Shown here: piece after piece, positions 37,241-46,302 of the stretch
How positions within the stretch are numbered: position 1 is the first letter of the stretch
Layout: each line of letters opens with the position of its first letter
Assembly: GCF_011007365.1 (NCBI RefSeq)
Contig: NZ_WFKM01000013.1
Span: 124,001 to 188,000, forward strand
DNA: 64,000 bases
Reading direction: 5' to 3'
Source: Sphingobacterium sp. xlx-96
Lineage (GTDB): Bacteria; Bacteroidota; Bacteroidia; Sphingobacteriales; Sphingobacteriaceae
The notes under the pieces: model-generated
What the model was told of the DNA's origin: nothing
The model's database searches: none
Seen by the model: the letters and a program-made list of their open reading frames with translations, nothing else
Made by a program: the position numbers and the translations under genes

Positions 37241-38644
37241 TTAATTTTGTACTATATGGGTGGCCAGCGCCGATTCAGGTAGATTCAACGTATAAGAAGG
37301 GCTGTTGGGTTCAATAGCCACCTTAGTACCATCTATAAAATAATGATACGCCGTAAAACCATACTGAGGATCATTGTTCAATCTACGCATATCAAACCAC
37401 CTAGCCCCTTTAAACAACAGTTCTTTGCGCCGCTCTAATAAGATGAACTTCACCGCATCGGTCTCGGATGTAGCCGTCATGTCAGTAAATTCGTCAGCCT
37501 TAATTCTATTTTTGCGCAAAGTATTTATGTCCTGCATGGCTCCAGCAAGATCCTTGGTCCTAGCCCTGGATTCTGCCCGGATTAAATACATCTCTGCCGT
37601 AGTAATCCCCGGATTTACGTAAGCAAACTGCTCCATATAGGTATATAAACCATTCCAGGGCGCACCTATTTCCATGTAGGGGTTGAAAAAAACACGTCTC
37701 AAGTCATCGGCATCAAATAGCTTCTCTGTCTCCTTTGCGATAGGTTGATAATACATACCCCCGATATAAGTAAATAGTAATGAAAAGATATTTTCAGGAA
37801 CTTTCAGGTGGTCTGAAAATACAGTGACCCCCGGTTTGACACCAATATAAGGCACACCGTTCCTACTTACTTTTTCCGAGTACACCTCATTATAATCAAT
37901 CAATTGATTATTAAAGCTTAATGCATCGCCAGCTGCCTTAGCCGCCAGATCGTATTTACCCATCATTAAATAGGTACGTGCCAAGAAGCCATATACAGCA
38001 GGTTTAGAAATCATGTAAGGATTTGCCGCCGATTCGGGTACTGCACCTAGTGATTCTGTCAGATCTTTGACTATAAAATCATATGTTGCCTGTACGGTAC
38101 CTCTACCCGGCAGCTGTTTTGTAATATCGTTGTTCACGACCAGTGGGATTCCCAAATCTGTACCCGCCGTAGCGCTTGCATAAGGCTTTGTGTAAATATT
38201 AACCAAATACCAATAAGCCAAAGCTCTGCCAAACTGAGCCTGCGCTTTGATTTTTGCAGCGCGATCCGGTGTAGCCCCTACAGATTTTTCTACATTATTA
38301 ATAATCGCGTTAAACTGATAAATACTACCAAACAAACTTGACCAAAAGGAGTAAGATATTTCTTCTTCGGTAGCATAAATATCTTTTTTCCAGAAATATA
38401 ACCGACTCTGTACGTTGTCCTTAAAATTAGTGGGGTCAATATTCGTCGCATAATAATCATCCGATAGAAAATCAATATCTGTAGATAGAAACCGAAAGAT
38501 ATTGGCATCATTTAGGATACGTTCAAAGTCTTCAATCTTTGAGGGGATCACATAGCCTTTTGGGGTGATATCTAAATATTCTTTACAAGCTGTAGTAGAT
38601 AGCACCACAAAGGCAAACAATAGGTATATATAATATTTCTTCAT
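37241..38644 (-). CDS. SusD/RagB family outer-membrane lipoprotein (locus 1)
   Basis: A 467-aa lipoprotein (MKKYYIYLLFAFVVLSTTAC, lipidated Cys20, then KEYLDITPKGYVIPSK). Family features are the TPR-like helices (QFGRALAYWYLVNIYTKPY, VYGFLARTYLMMGKYDLAAKAA) and the C-terminal TTAEMYLIRAESRART with FILLERRKELLFKGARWFDMRRLN. It caps the SusC barrel on the cell surface and captures ligand. SusC stops 11 bases upstream, and the thioredoxin gene starts 10 bases after. Confidence 0.93.
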   Translation of the reverse strand: MKKYYIYLLFAFVVLSTTACKEYLDITPKGYVIPSKIEDFERILNDANIFRFLSTDIDFLSDDYYATNIDPTNFKDNVQSRLYFWKKDIYATEEEISYSFWSSLFGSIYQFNAIINNVEKSVGATPDRAAKIKAQAQFGRALAYWYLVNIYTKPYASATAGTDLGIPLVVNNDITKQLPGRGTVQATYDFIVKDLTESLGAVPESAANPYMISKPAVYGFLARTYLMMGKYDLAAKAAGDALSFNNQLIDYNEVYSEKVSRNGVPYIGVKPGVTVFSDHLKVPENIFSLLFTYIGGMYYQPIAKETEKLFDADDLRRVFFNPYMEIGAPWNGLYTYMEQFAYVNPGITTAEMYLIRAESRARTKDLAGAMQDINTLRKNRIKADEFTDMTATSETDAVKFILLERRKELLFKGARWFDMRRLNNDPQYGFTAYHYFIDGTKVAIEPNSPSYTLNLPESALATHIVQN

Positions 38645-38655
38645 CTTTATTCGTA

Positions 38656-41600
38656 TTAAAATGTTGCGTTGATACCGATAGAATAGGTTGGCATTTCTGG
38701 TAATGTGCGCTGCTGGTTAGCGAATGCTTCCGGATCGATGTCAAATTTATTGAAATCTATGGTCCATAAATTCCGAATCTGCGCATTAAACTGCAATCCT
38801 TTAAGATATTTGATTCTATTCAAGCTATTGGCCGGTACATTATACGTTAATATTACCTCGCGAAGCTTAGCATAAGAAGAGTTAAATACATTTACATCCA
38901 GGTAATTACGATAGTAGGTGTTCGTATACCAAGAATTCGGATCATCGATAACATTAGGGATGCTCGTGATATGCTCATCACCAGGTTTTTTCCATGCATC
39001 TGCCAGTCTACCATCCAGGGCATTAGGACCTCTAACTCCTCTTGGCATATTCTGTCTAGCTACAGAGCCTGCGTAGAATACAAACATACAGCTTAGATCA
39101 AAATTCCTATAGCCAAACATGTTGGTAAAGGCGCCGTTATGGATAGGCCTAGTGCTTCCTGAAAAATAAGCGAAGTCCAGCCTACTGGTCAATCCCTCTT
39201 CGCTATTCTCCAGGTTGCCATCTGCATCGAGCACCTGTAGCTGTCCCTTATCTTCAGACAGACCCGCAAACCGGATGCTATACAAGCCTCCATAAGGCAT
39301 TCCCACAAGGAAAGGCGATCCATTGGCAATTGCTCTTGGGTTGTTAAACGCCGGCGATAAAGCCGAATGGGTAATTTTATTTTTATTGTGTGCATACATG
39401 AATGTGGTAGACCATCTGAAATTTTGGCCATCTATATTTTTGGTCGTGAGCTGTGCCTCAAATCCTTTATTCGTCATACTTGCCGAATTAATCTGCGCAT
39501 TTGAAAAACCGTACGTAGGATTTAGAGACTCATCGCCCAATATATCCGTAGTATTGCGTTTATAATAATCCAGTTTACCGATGATTCTATATCCGAATAA
39601 GCCAAAATCTACCCCAATATTAGAAGTCGCTGTCCGCTCCCAACGTAAAGCATTATTGGCAGGGCTGATAATCCAATTGGATGGTTGACCAGTAATGAAG
39701 TTTACATCTGCGGCGGCGATCATAAAAGGACCCGAATTTTTGGGAATATTACCATTAATACCATATGTAGCGCGCAGTTGCAAATCATTTACAAAAGAGA
39801 GTCCTTCAAAGAAGGTTTCTTTAGAAGCATTCCAGGCCACCCCTGCCGACCACATCGGCTTGTACAGGTATTTTGGATCGGTTCCAAAGAGATTGGTTTG
39901 ATCTATACGTATACTTCCGCTGGCAATATATTTGTTTTTAAACGTATAAGACGCATTTCCAAAAGCAGATACAAAGCGGTTTTCCTCATAAGAAAAGAAG
40001 TCATTCATGCCATCAAATGGATATCTGATGCTCAATAGCGTTACCGGTAAATTTTGAAGCCGTTGCCAATCCAGATTTATAAATTTAAGCGTAAGATCAT
40101 CGTAGCCGTATTTGGTCACAGCAGTAGCGCTATTAACAGACTTTTTGTTCTCGACCCCCAGCTGTGCGGCAATAGCATGGTCGGTATGTAGCGTTTTATC
40201 GATGGATAGAATACCACGGATCACATGTCCCGAATAGTTGCTATTGACCTCGTCTAATTTAGCCCCTTGTGGTATGTTATACTGAGGTGTCAGCAAAGTA
40301 CCGTCTAAGTTGGTGGCAAACTGTCCGTTGTCATCCAGCGAGGGCGTGATAAAATCATTTATCTGTTTTAGGAGATCTGCTTGTTGAGACAAGGTATGGA
40401 CACGTTTTTTAAGATTGCCTTTTTCGAACTGATAACTCACCCCCAAGTTGATTCCTTCCGCTATTTTATAATTCAGTTCTGCCTGAATACGTTGTGCAGC
40501 ACCATCAAAGCGTATGTCCTTATTATTCAATTCCTTTAACGGATAGTAGGATTCGTCGGCCAGTCCCCATGCCATGCGTTGCGCTATTGAAAATACGTTT
40601 GAACTGTTCTGATTCGCAGGGTCAGCATTTCGGTTTACCACCATCGGGTTGCCCAGTTCATCTTGTAGCATAGCATATGGTTTTAGCTTAAAGATACTCA
40701 ATGCGGAAACCGGAGCATCCGTACCGTTATTAAAGTTCATATTTGCGTTTACACCGAAACTCAGCCTCTGTGTCACCTGATGTGCAGTTTTGAGAAACAC
40801 CGTATAGGTTTTATCCTGTTGTTTTAGGTCGTAGCCATTCGCATTGGTATAGTTTAAGGACCCGTAGTATTGATTTCTATCATTACCTCCATTAAACGAA
40901 AAGCTATGGTTTTGCGTAAATGGAGATTGCATCATTAGATCTTTGATCTGATCTGTGTTATCCAGACCTGATAGATAACTCACGCGTTGGGCATATTCTT
41001 CCGGCGTGATTCTACCCGCTACCGAATCCATATACAGATGTGCAAAGGCCGAAAATGCGCTGTTCGAGTACCCCAGGAGGGTTTCATACCTTGGTGTAAG
41101 CAATTTACGTTCTACGGCAATATCGTCAGCCGCGGACAATCTATTTAGGTAACCTATATTGGGCTTGGCCTGAAATTGAAAACTGTTGTTATATTGAAAG
41201 GTTATATTACCTTTCTTGCCTTGTTTTGTACTAATTACGATCACGCCATTTGCTGCGCGCGCACCCCAGATAGATGCAGCAGCAGCGTCTTTCAATATAG
41301 TTATACTTTCTACATCATTGGGGTTGATCGAGTTTATATCGCCTTCTATAGGAAAGTTATCAACGACGATAAGCGGTCTTTTTGTACCGTACAATGTAGA
41401 TACCCCCCTTATCGTCAATCCGTCATCCTGGGTCGGATCTGCATTCGGTCTATCCTTGCCTCCTATCAGTAAGAGGCCGGGCGCCATCCCTTCCAAACGT
41501 TCCAAGACGTTTGTCTGAATCTTATTTTGAATTTGCTTGCCGCTGATAAGATCAAAGGATCCTGTAGCTCTTTCCTTCGGAATACGTTGGTATCCAGTGC

Positions 41601-42234
41601 TGAACACTACCGTCTCGCCTATATCGGTATGGGTACGGGCAAGGACAATCACGCCCATATTTTTTGAAACCTTTATTTCTTTCGACAAATACCCGACATA
41701 GCTTACGATCAGGACTTCATCTTCATCTACATTAGTCAACAAAAAGTTACCTGACTCATTGGTAATCGCCGATTTGCTGGTCCCTTTGATGGTTACTGTT
41801 GCCCCCACAAGTGGCTTATTGTTATCCCCCTTGATGGTACCGTGCACATCTATATCGTTCAAAATTACTACGTTTTGAACGCTCGTTTTCATTGGGTTTT
41901 CTTTTATTATAATGGTATTGTCTTCAATTTCATAAGTAAGTCCCTGTCCTGCTAAGCTCTCCTTTAAGACCTGAGCGACAGGGGTCTTCATAAAATTAAC
42001 CTTTATTGTTTTTTTATTTTGCACCTTTTTTGCAGACCAAAGTACGTTTAGGCCTGTTTGCTTGCGGATCTCATTAAAAAGCTGAGATAGGCTGACATTA
42101 TTTCTTGCGTAGGTAATTGTTTGTGCAAATGTACGAGCATTGACTTGCACCATACTCATCATAAGCAACAGCGAGATCAGTTTCATCATCTTCACCAGTT
42201 TACCTATATTCCATTGAGATCTTTCATTCATCAT
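38656..42234 (-). CDS. SusC/RagA family TonB-linked outer-membrane protein with STN domain (locus 1)
   Basis: A 1192-aa transporter. After a signal segment come an STN (secretin/TonB short N-terminal) domain (about 45-115, LSQLFNEIRKQTGLNVLWSA), a carboxypeptidase-regulatory-like domain (about 130-210, VHGTIKGDNNKPLVGATVTI), then the plug (TGYQRIPKERATGSFD, GVSTLYGTKRPLIVVDNFPI, SITILKDAAAASIWGARAANG) and the barrel. The STN domain fits control by the neighbouring FecR/sigma pair. I choose the ATG at 42234 over the GTG at 42282 because the signal peptide follows it. Ligand unknown; no glycosidase is nearby. Confidence 0.92.
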   Translation of the reverse strand: MMNERSQWNIGKLVKMMKLISLLLMMSMVQVNARTFAQTITYARNNVSLSQLFNEIRKQTGLNVLWSAKKVQNKKTIKVNFMKTPVAQVLKESLAGQGLTYEIEDNTIIIKENPMKTSVQNVVILNDIDVHGTIKGDNNKPLVGATVTIKGTSKSAITNESGNFLLTNVDEDEVLIVSYVGYLSKEIKVSKNMGVIVLARTHTDIGETVVFSTGYQRIPKERATGSFDLISGKQIQNKIQTNVLERLEGMAPGLLLIGGKDRPNADPTQDDGLTIRGVSTLYGTKRPLIVVDNFPIEGDINSINPNDVESITILKDAAAASIWGARAANGVIVISTKQGKKGNITFQYNNSFQFQAKPNIGYLNRLSAADDIAVERKLLTPRYETLLGYSNSAFSAFAHLYMDSVAGRITPEEYAQRVSYLSGLDNTDQIKDLMMQSPFTQNHSFSFNGGNDRNQYYGSLNYTNANGYDLKQQDKTYTVFLKTAHQVTQRLSFGVNANMNFNNGTDAPVSALSIFKLKPYAMLQDELGNPMVVNRNADPANQNSSNVFSIAQRMAWGLADESYYPLKELNNKDIRFDGAAQRIQAELNYKIAEGINLGVSYQFEKGNLKKRVHTLSQQADLLKQINDFITPSLDDNGQFATNLDGTLLTPQYNIPQGAKLDEVNSNYSGHVIRGILSIDKTLHTDHAIAAQLGVENKKSVNSATAVTKYGYDDLTLKFINLDWQRLQNLPVTLLSIRYPFDGMNDFFSYEENRFVSAFGNASYTFKNKYIASGSIRIDQTNLFGTDPKYLYKPMWSAGVAWNASKETFFEGLSFVNDLQLRATYGINGNIPKNSGPFMIAAADVNFITGQPSNWIISPANNALRWERTATSNIGVDFGLFGYRIIGKLDYYKRNTTDILGDESLNPTYGFSNAQINSASMTNKGFEAQLTTKNIDGQNFRWSTTFMYAHNKNKITHSALSPAFNNPRAIANGSPFLVGMPYGGLYSIRFAGLSEDKGQLQVLDADGNLENSEEGLTSRLDFAYFSGSTRPIHNGAFTNMFGYRNFDLSCMFVFYAGSVARQNMPRGVRGPNALDGRLADAWKKPGDEHITSIPNVIDDPNSWYTNTYYRNYLDVNVFNSSYAKLREVILTYNVPANSLNRIKYLKGLQFNAQIRNLWTIDFNKFDIDPEAFANQQRTLPEMPTYSIGINATF

Positions 42235-42342
42235 TAATGTTGGTTTTAAAGGATAGTTGTTCAATTCCCGGTATATTCCCACTGTTGGGCAGCGGGTACT
42301 CGGCTTTATATTGTATTTATGGTTAGTTGGGGTAGATTTTTG

Positions 42343-43536
42343 TTACTTCATGACGACGACCCTCCCTTCTTCTAGTTTGAAACGCGTGTCCCCTGCTTTT
42401 TCCAACATACCCAACACTTTGGATAGGTTTTCATACCTGGTGATACTACCGGCATACACTTCGCTCACGGTCGATCTATCCTGGTAGTAGATCTCTACAT
42501 CATACCATCTTGCAATGGTCTTCATGACTTCTTCCAGTGGAGTATTGTTGAAAATAAACATATTGTTTTTCCAGGCTAGTGCCTTTTCTACGTTGGCATT
42601 TGCCACTTTAAGTACCCCTTGGCGGAGCACCGACTGCTGTCCGGGCCGCAATATCTCTGAAGCAGCTTTGCCCTTTCTGATGCTACTGTTTAAGGCAGTA
42701 ACATGGACTGCTCCTTCAATGAGCGTGGTTGTGCTTTGCAATTCATCGGGGTAAGCACTTACATTAAAATGCGTACCTAAAACTTTTATCTCTTGCATAT
42801 CACTTTTCACTACAAAGGAACGCTTGGATTTGCCGGAATCTTTATTCACCTCAAAATAGGCCTCCCCGATCAGTGATACACTTCTTTCGGTACTTCCAAA
42901 CTGTGATGGGTATCGCAGTATAGATTCTGCATTGAGCCATACTTTTGTGCCATCCGGAAGTGTGACCTGAAACTGTCCTCCTTTGGGCGTTCTCACCTGT
43001 ACGATGTCGCCCGGTTTTAATGGGGTAAGCGCTAAACCATTCGAATATCTTATCTCTTTATTTGACGATTCTATACCGGGCTCCCCATCGTCCACTATTA
43101 CCTCCTCTCCACCGTCGATACTTATTACGGCCTGATTTCTACCGGGGGGCATGTCTATGGGTGTCGAAGCTATATTTTCTGTTGGAGGCTGAGCGACTTT
43201 TTTATGTGATGTCCATTGATAAGCGGCTATGCTTAGGCCAACTACGGCCACTACAGCAGCAGCGATTTTAAGAAGCAATCTGATAGGTGTAGCAGATTTA
43301 GGTTTTATTTGCCGGCGCAAAGACTGAAGCGTCCACTCAGCCACATGATTTATTTCGGGCGCCAGTTTTTCCAGTCCATGGGTATTATCAAGAGCTTCTT
43401 CAATCAGCTTCTCAAATTCGTTACGTTTGGAATCATTGGATGCGAGTTCTTTCAAAAGAAAATCGAGATCTTCCCTGGAGTATTCGTTCCGTAGATACTT
43501 AAAAAAAATGTGTTTTATGTGCTTCTGTTCTTTCAC
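42343..43536 (-). CDS. FecR-type anti-sigma factor
   Basis: A 397-aa inner-membrane protein. A cytoplasmic N-terminal part binds the sigma factor; one membrane helix lies at about residues 85-107 (LLLKIAAAVVAVVGLSIAAY). The periplasmic FecR domain (about 170-290, VRTPKGGQFQVTLPDGTKVW, NAESILRYPSQFG) is followed by a C-terminal DUF4974/STN-like domain (FIFNNTPLEEVMKTIARWYDVEIYY) that should touch the STN domain of SusC. Encoded between the sigma gene (68 bases upstream) and SusC (108 bases downstream). It transmits receptor occupancy to the sigma factor. Confidence 0.92.
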   Translation of the reverse strand: MKEQKHIKHIFFKYLRNEYSREDLDFLLKELASNDSKRNEFEKLIEEALDNTHGLEKLAPEINHVAEWTLQSLRRQIKPKSATPIRLLLKIAAAVVAVVGLSIAAYQWTSHKKVAQPPTENIASTPIDMPPGRNQAVISIDGGEEVIVDDGEPGIESSNKEIRYSNGLALTPLKPGDIVQVRTPKGGQFQVTLPDGTKVWLNAESILRYPSQFGSTERSVSLIGEAYFEVNKDSGKSKRSFVVKSDMQEIKVLGTHFNVSAYPDELQSTTTLIEGAVHVTALNSSIRKGKAASEILRPGQQSVLRQGVLKVANANVEKALAWKNNMFIFNNTPLEEVMKTIARWYDVEIYYQDRSTVSEVYAGSITRYENLSKVLGMLEKAGDTRFKLEEGRVVVMK

Positions 43537-43604
43537 AATATCGATCGTTTATAGATATAAACAATCTTTGACAAATTTCTGGGTACAGAAAAATAAATAA
43601 ATTA

Positions 43605-44198
43605 TTAAATAAATGTAGCCGGCAGGAACAACGCAAACCAAACCAGGGTAAAAAGTTCCGGATCATCCTTAATACGATCTTTGAGAAATTGATTGGCACG
43701 TTTGATATGCGTATGTACCGTATGGATGGATAGTTTTAATTCGACAGCAATTTCTTCATACGATTTGCCATCCATCTTAAACATCGTAAAAATCTCCTTT
43801 TGTCTACGAGGCATTTCATCGATAATACGATGTAATCCTTCGCTTCTCTCCTTTTTAAAGAAGCTGGATTCTATCTGTTCGTATCCAGCCGCTAAGATTG
43901 GGAATAGATAAGCGCGGTATCGGGAGTCGTGACTTGCCTTGCGGAATATATTATATGCTTTGTTACTGGCGATCTTATTTATATAAGCATAAATGGATTG
44001 GTCTGGCTTGATACTGGCCCGCTGCTCCCACAGGACCAAAAAAGTATCCTGTGCCACTTCTTTTGCCAGATCGGAAGACTTGAGGAGCTTTAAAAGGTTG
44101 CCTATCAACTGGTGGTGTAGCGTTTGATAAAGCGATTCAAAAGCATCATAATCCCCATCCCTTAATCTTTCCAATAGACTCTCTATATCAGCACTCAT
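43605..44198 (-). CDS. ECF RNA polymerase sigma-70 factor (FecI-like)
   Basis: A 197-aa sigma factor of the Bacteroidota FecI type. Region 2 (about 20-85: YDAFESLYQTLHHQLIGNLL, LAKEVAQDTFLVLWEQRASI) and region 4 (about 125-180: RIIDEMPRRQKEIFTMFKMD, SYEEIAVELKLSIHTVHTHIKRANQFL). After region 4 the chain ends in a hydrophobic stretch (LFTLVWFALFLPATFI), uncommon but known in this phylum. It heads the cell-surface signalling locus with FecR and SusC and should drive the SusC operon. Confidence 0.93.
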   Translation of the reverse strand: MSADIESLLERLRDGDYDAFESLYQTLHHQLIGNLLKLLKSSDLAKEVAQDTFLVLWEQRASIKPDQSIYAYINKIASNKAYNIFRKASHDSRYRAYLFPILAAGYEQIESSFFKKERSEGLHRIIDEMPRRQKEIFTMFKMDGKSYEEIAVELKLSIHTVHTHIKRANQFLKDRIKDDPELFTLVWFALFLPATFI

Positions 44199-44393
44199 AT
44201 ATTACAACTTATTAAACCTTAGGTTAATTAATACGAAGAAAAGAAATAAATGGGAGATTATCAACCATGATAAAGAAGTTACCGACTTCCCGGCCAGGTC
44301 GATCTCTTATCAGAGCATAAAAATGAAACAAGCTTTTCTTTTGGCCTTTTAGATTGTACATAAACTCCGCACCCCGCACCAACGCAAGCATTA

Positions 44394-44485
44394 GCTTTTC
44401 ACCGAAACAATCTCCAATTTCGCCGAAAAATAAAATCATTTGGTCGAAAGGCCATTTCCCATCTGCGTATACTGCCCTACTTTTG
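44394..44485 (+). repeat. Promoter/leader repeat, copy 2 (upstream of NTF2-like gene B)
   Basis: Carries CTTTTCACCGAAACAATCTC, TTTCGCCGAAAAATAAAATC, ATTTGGTCGAAAGGCC and the -7 element TACTTTTG (44478-44485), followed by a 63-base leader nearly identical to that of copy 3. The rest of the 350-base gap 44199-44548 holds the sigma-gene promoter region and no gene I can support. Confidence 0.75.
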
Positions 44486-44548
44486 AATCAACAATAACGA
44501 CAAGAGTTAAATAACAATAGAACAACAACTAAAAAACAAATTACTCAG

Positions 44549-44974
44549 ATGAAAACTACTATCGCCACCATCGCCACCTTATTCACCCTTGCATTTTCAT
44601 TTAATGCCTCGGCCAAAGAAACCGTAAATCCGTTAAAAGATTTTAGTGCTAAAAAAATAGCACTCGTCTATGTAGAAGCATTGACTACCGGAAATATTGA
44701 TTATAACAAGCACCTGTTCACATCCGATTTTGCGTACCGTAATACAGCGAATAAGGAAGTAACTTCACGCTCCGCATATATAAGTTTCTTAAAAGCCAAC
44801 AAAGGTTTGAAGTACAACTGTACTACTACATACGATATTTTGGATCAGGCTGGTAACAGCTGTATAGCTAAAGCTACGATGAAGTTTGATAACTTCACCC
44901 GTATAGACTACATCACTATGCAACAGACCAAAGATGGCTGGAAAGTCAGCAAAGTGGTAACGACATATCTATAG
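44549..44974 (+). CDS. Exported NTF2-like protein B
   Basis: A 141-aa paralog of the protein at 35159. Signal peptide MKTTIATIATLFTLAFSFNASA, then KKIALVYVEALTTGNIDYNK, YNCTTTYDILDQAGNSC and NFTRIDYITMQQTKDGWKVS. Its first 26 or so codons and its last 35 or so are nearly identical at the DNA level to copy C (46303), while the middle differs strongly. The gene is followed by tandem terminators. Function unknown; the signal peptide places it in the periplasm or outside. Confidence 0.8.
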   Translation: MKTTIATIATLFTLAFSFNASAKETVNPLKDFSAKKIALVYVEALTTGNIDYNKHLFTSDFAYRNTANKEVTSRSAYISFLKANKGLKYNCTTTYDILDQAGNSCIAKATMKFDNFTRIDYITMQQTKDGWKVSKVVTTYL

Positions 44975-44983
44975 ACATTCAAG

Positions 44984-45043
44984 AAGCTTCAATAAACTGA
45001 AGCTTTTTGTTTCATGTAAAGCCTGCAGGAGTGCAGGCTTTTT
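44984..45043 (+). terminator. Tandem intrinsic terminators of NTF2-like gene B
   Basis: First: AAGCTTCA (44984-44991) with TGAAGCTT (44998-45005) and a T-run to 45008. Second: GCCTGCA (45021-45027), GGAG loop, TGCAGGC (45032-45038) and Ts. The second has the same loop as the terminator of copy C. Confidence 0.85.
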
Positions 45044-45064
45044 AGTTTTAAATGCTTATAAAGC

Positions 45065-45085
45065 AAAAGGGTTCAGACTTATCTG
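45065..45085. repeat. Decayed copy of the terminator found at 52067
   Basis: AAAAGGGTTCAGACTTATCTG, 21 bases identical to 52067-52087. Here the 3' arm is changed to TGTCTTTT, so only the inner CAGA/TCTG and outer AAAAG/CTTTT pairs remain. The rest of 44975-45257 has no gene I can support. Confidence 0.6.
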
Positions 45086-45257
45086 TGTCTTTTATAATTA
45101 TTTTGTTGATCTCTATTTTTCTTAAAAAATACTTTTGGTCTAAAGTTTTGTTACACAGCGGTGAACTAAATTTAAGGAAATAGAAGCTCTTTTCGGTTTT
45201 TATTGGGGTTTTATCGTGGTTAATGAGCTTCTAAAGATTGCATTTTCCAGACAGGGG

Positions 45258-46005
45258 CTAGCGATTAAGCTTGTCAATTTCCGATTCGGTCAAGCTTAAT
45301 AGTTCTGTGATCAGCTTTAAGTCAAAGCCCTTATCCATCATTTTTCTAGCAGATTTCAGTTTTTCAACATCAGCTTTCTGTTTCATCTGCGCAATACCCT
45401 GCTGAAGTCCTTGCTGAAGTCCCTGCTCCAGTGCCTTAGCGACTGCACGTTCTTCAAATAGAACCCTCGATTCTTCATAAGAATACGCGTCCCATTTTCT
45501 TTTTAAACTTACATCATACATTTCTCGGTCCTCCTTGTTCATTTTACTATACGCTGCTACATCGAACAGCTTCTCAAAAATTGGTTTACGAAGATATAAG
45601 GGCAACTTGTCGAGCTTTGTCATATTCTTCAAGATATACAGCCACCCTTCAAAATCATTTTCAAGTTCCGCTTCCTCTTTTACAAAGTTAACTAAAGTGA
45701 TGTAAATAAAGCCAAAGTCCTCATAGAATATTTCGCCTGTCTCTCTGTTACATAGATAGATATCTATCCGCAACACCTACGTGCTCATTCTTATTATAAT
45801 GTAGATCCTCGATTTGCTTACGCCCTCTAAAAAGAACATTTAGAAAGGCCAATAACAGATCTTTGTTCGCTTCCATACCGAAGATTCTTTTGAATCCAAA
45901 GTCTGTCGTAGGGTCGATGTAAACCGATGCGCTTTCATAGCCTTGATCTCCAAGCGGATCTTCCAGCGCTAGGAGAATTTCGTCATAATCATAGTATTCT
46001 TTCAT
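45258..46005 (-). pseudogene. Broken Rpn family (PD-(D/E)XK) nuclease / putative transposase
   Basis: Two overlapping minus-strand frames make up one decayed gene. The 5' part (46005-45748, 85 codons) has the family start: YIDPTTDFGFKRIFGMEANK, LLAFLNVLFRGRKQIEDLHY. The 3' part (from 45776, GTG, to 45258) has IDIYLCNRETGEIFYEDFGF, FEGWLYILKNMTKL and the ALEQGLQQGLQQG repeat region. A frameshift lies around 45760-45776. The part between the IDIY strand and FYEDFGFIYITL, which in relatives holds the rest of the nuclease core, is missing, so a sizeable internal deletion is likely. It sits between NTF2-like copies B and C. Confidence 0.8.
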
Positions 46006-46170
46006 AGCATTAAGTTTATAAGTAGCTATAATCTAAGCTAAAGTAAGAAATAAAAACCATAATTACTAATATTTTTAGTCAACATGAGTTATCCTGAGAA
46101 CAAACTAGGAACTTTTTTTTGAAAGGGTTCCAGCTGATAACGAAAGTTTCTTTCACCGCCTCTTTTACCG

Positions 46171-46239
46171 ATTTCGCCGAAAAATAAAATCATTTGGTCG
46201 AAAGGCCATTTCCTATCTGCGTATACTGCCCTACTTTTG
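46171..46239 (+). repeat. Promoter/leader repeat, copy 3 (upstream of NTF2-like gene C)
   Basis: From ATTTCGCCGAAAAATAAAAT to the -7 element TACTTTTG (46232-46239), nearly identical to copy 2, and the identity continues through the leader into the signal-peptide codons. Upstream of 46171 the similarity to copy 2 falls off (CTTTCACCGCC only). The remainder of 46006-46170 is A/T-rich with no gene. Confidence 0.75.
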
Positions 46240-46302
46240 AATCAACAATAACGACAAGAGTTAAATAACAATAGAACAACCACTAAAAAACAAATTACTC
46301 AG

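Noticed and set aside
35785..44198. Annotating locus 1 as a polysaccharide utilisation locus
   Set aside because: There is no glycoside hydrolase, lyase, esterase or sulfatase; SusC/SusD alone does not establish glycan uptake.
44224..44439. Minus-strand 71-codon frame upstream of NTF2-like gene B
   Set aside because: It reads through the shared promoter repeat and has no family features; the overlap with conserved regulatory sequence argues against coding.
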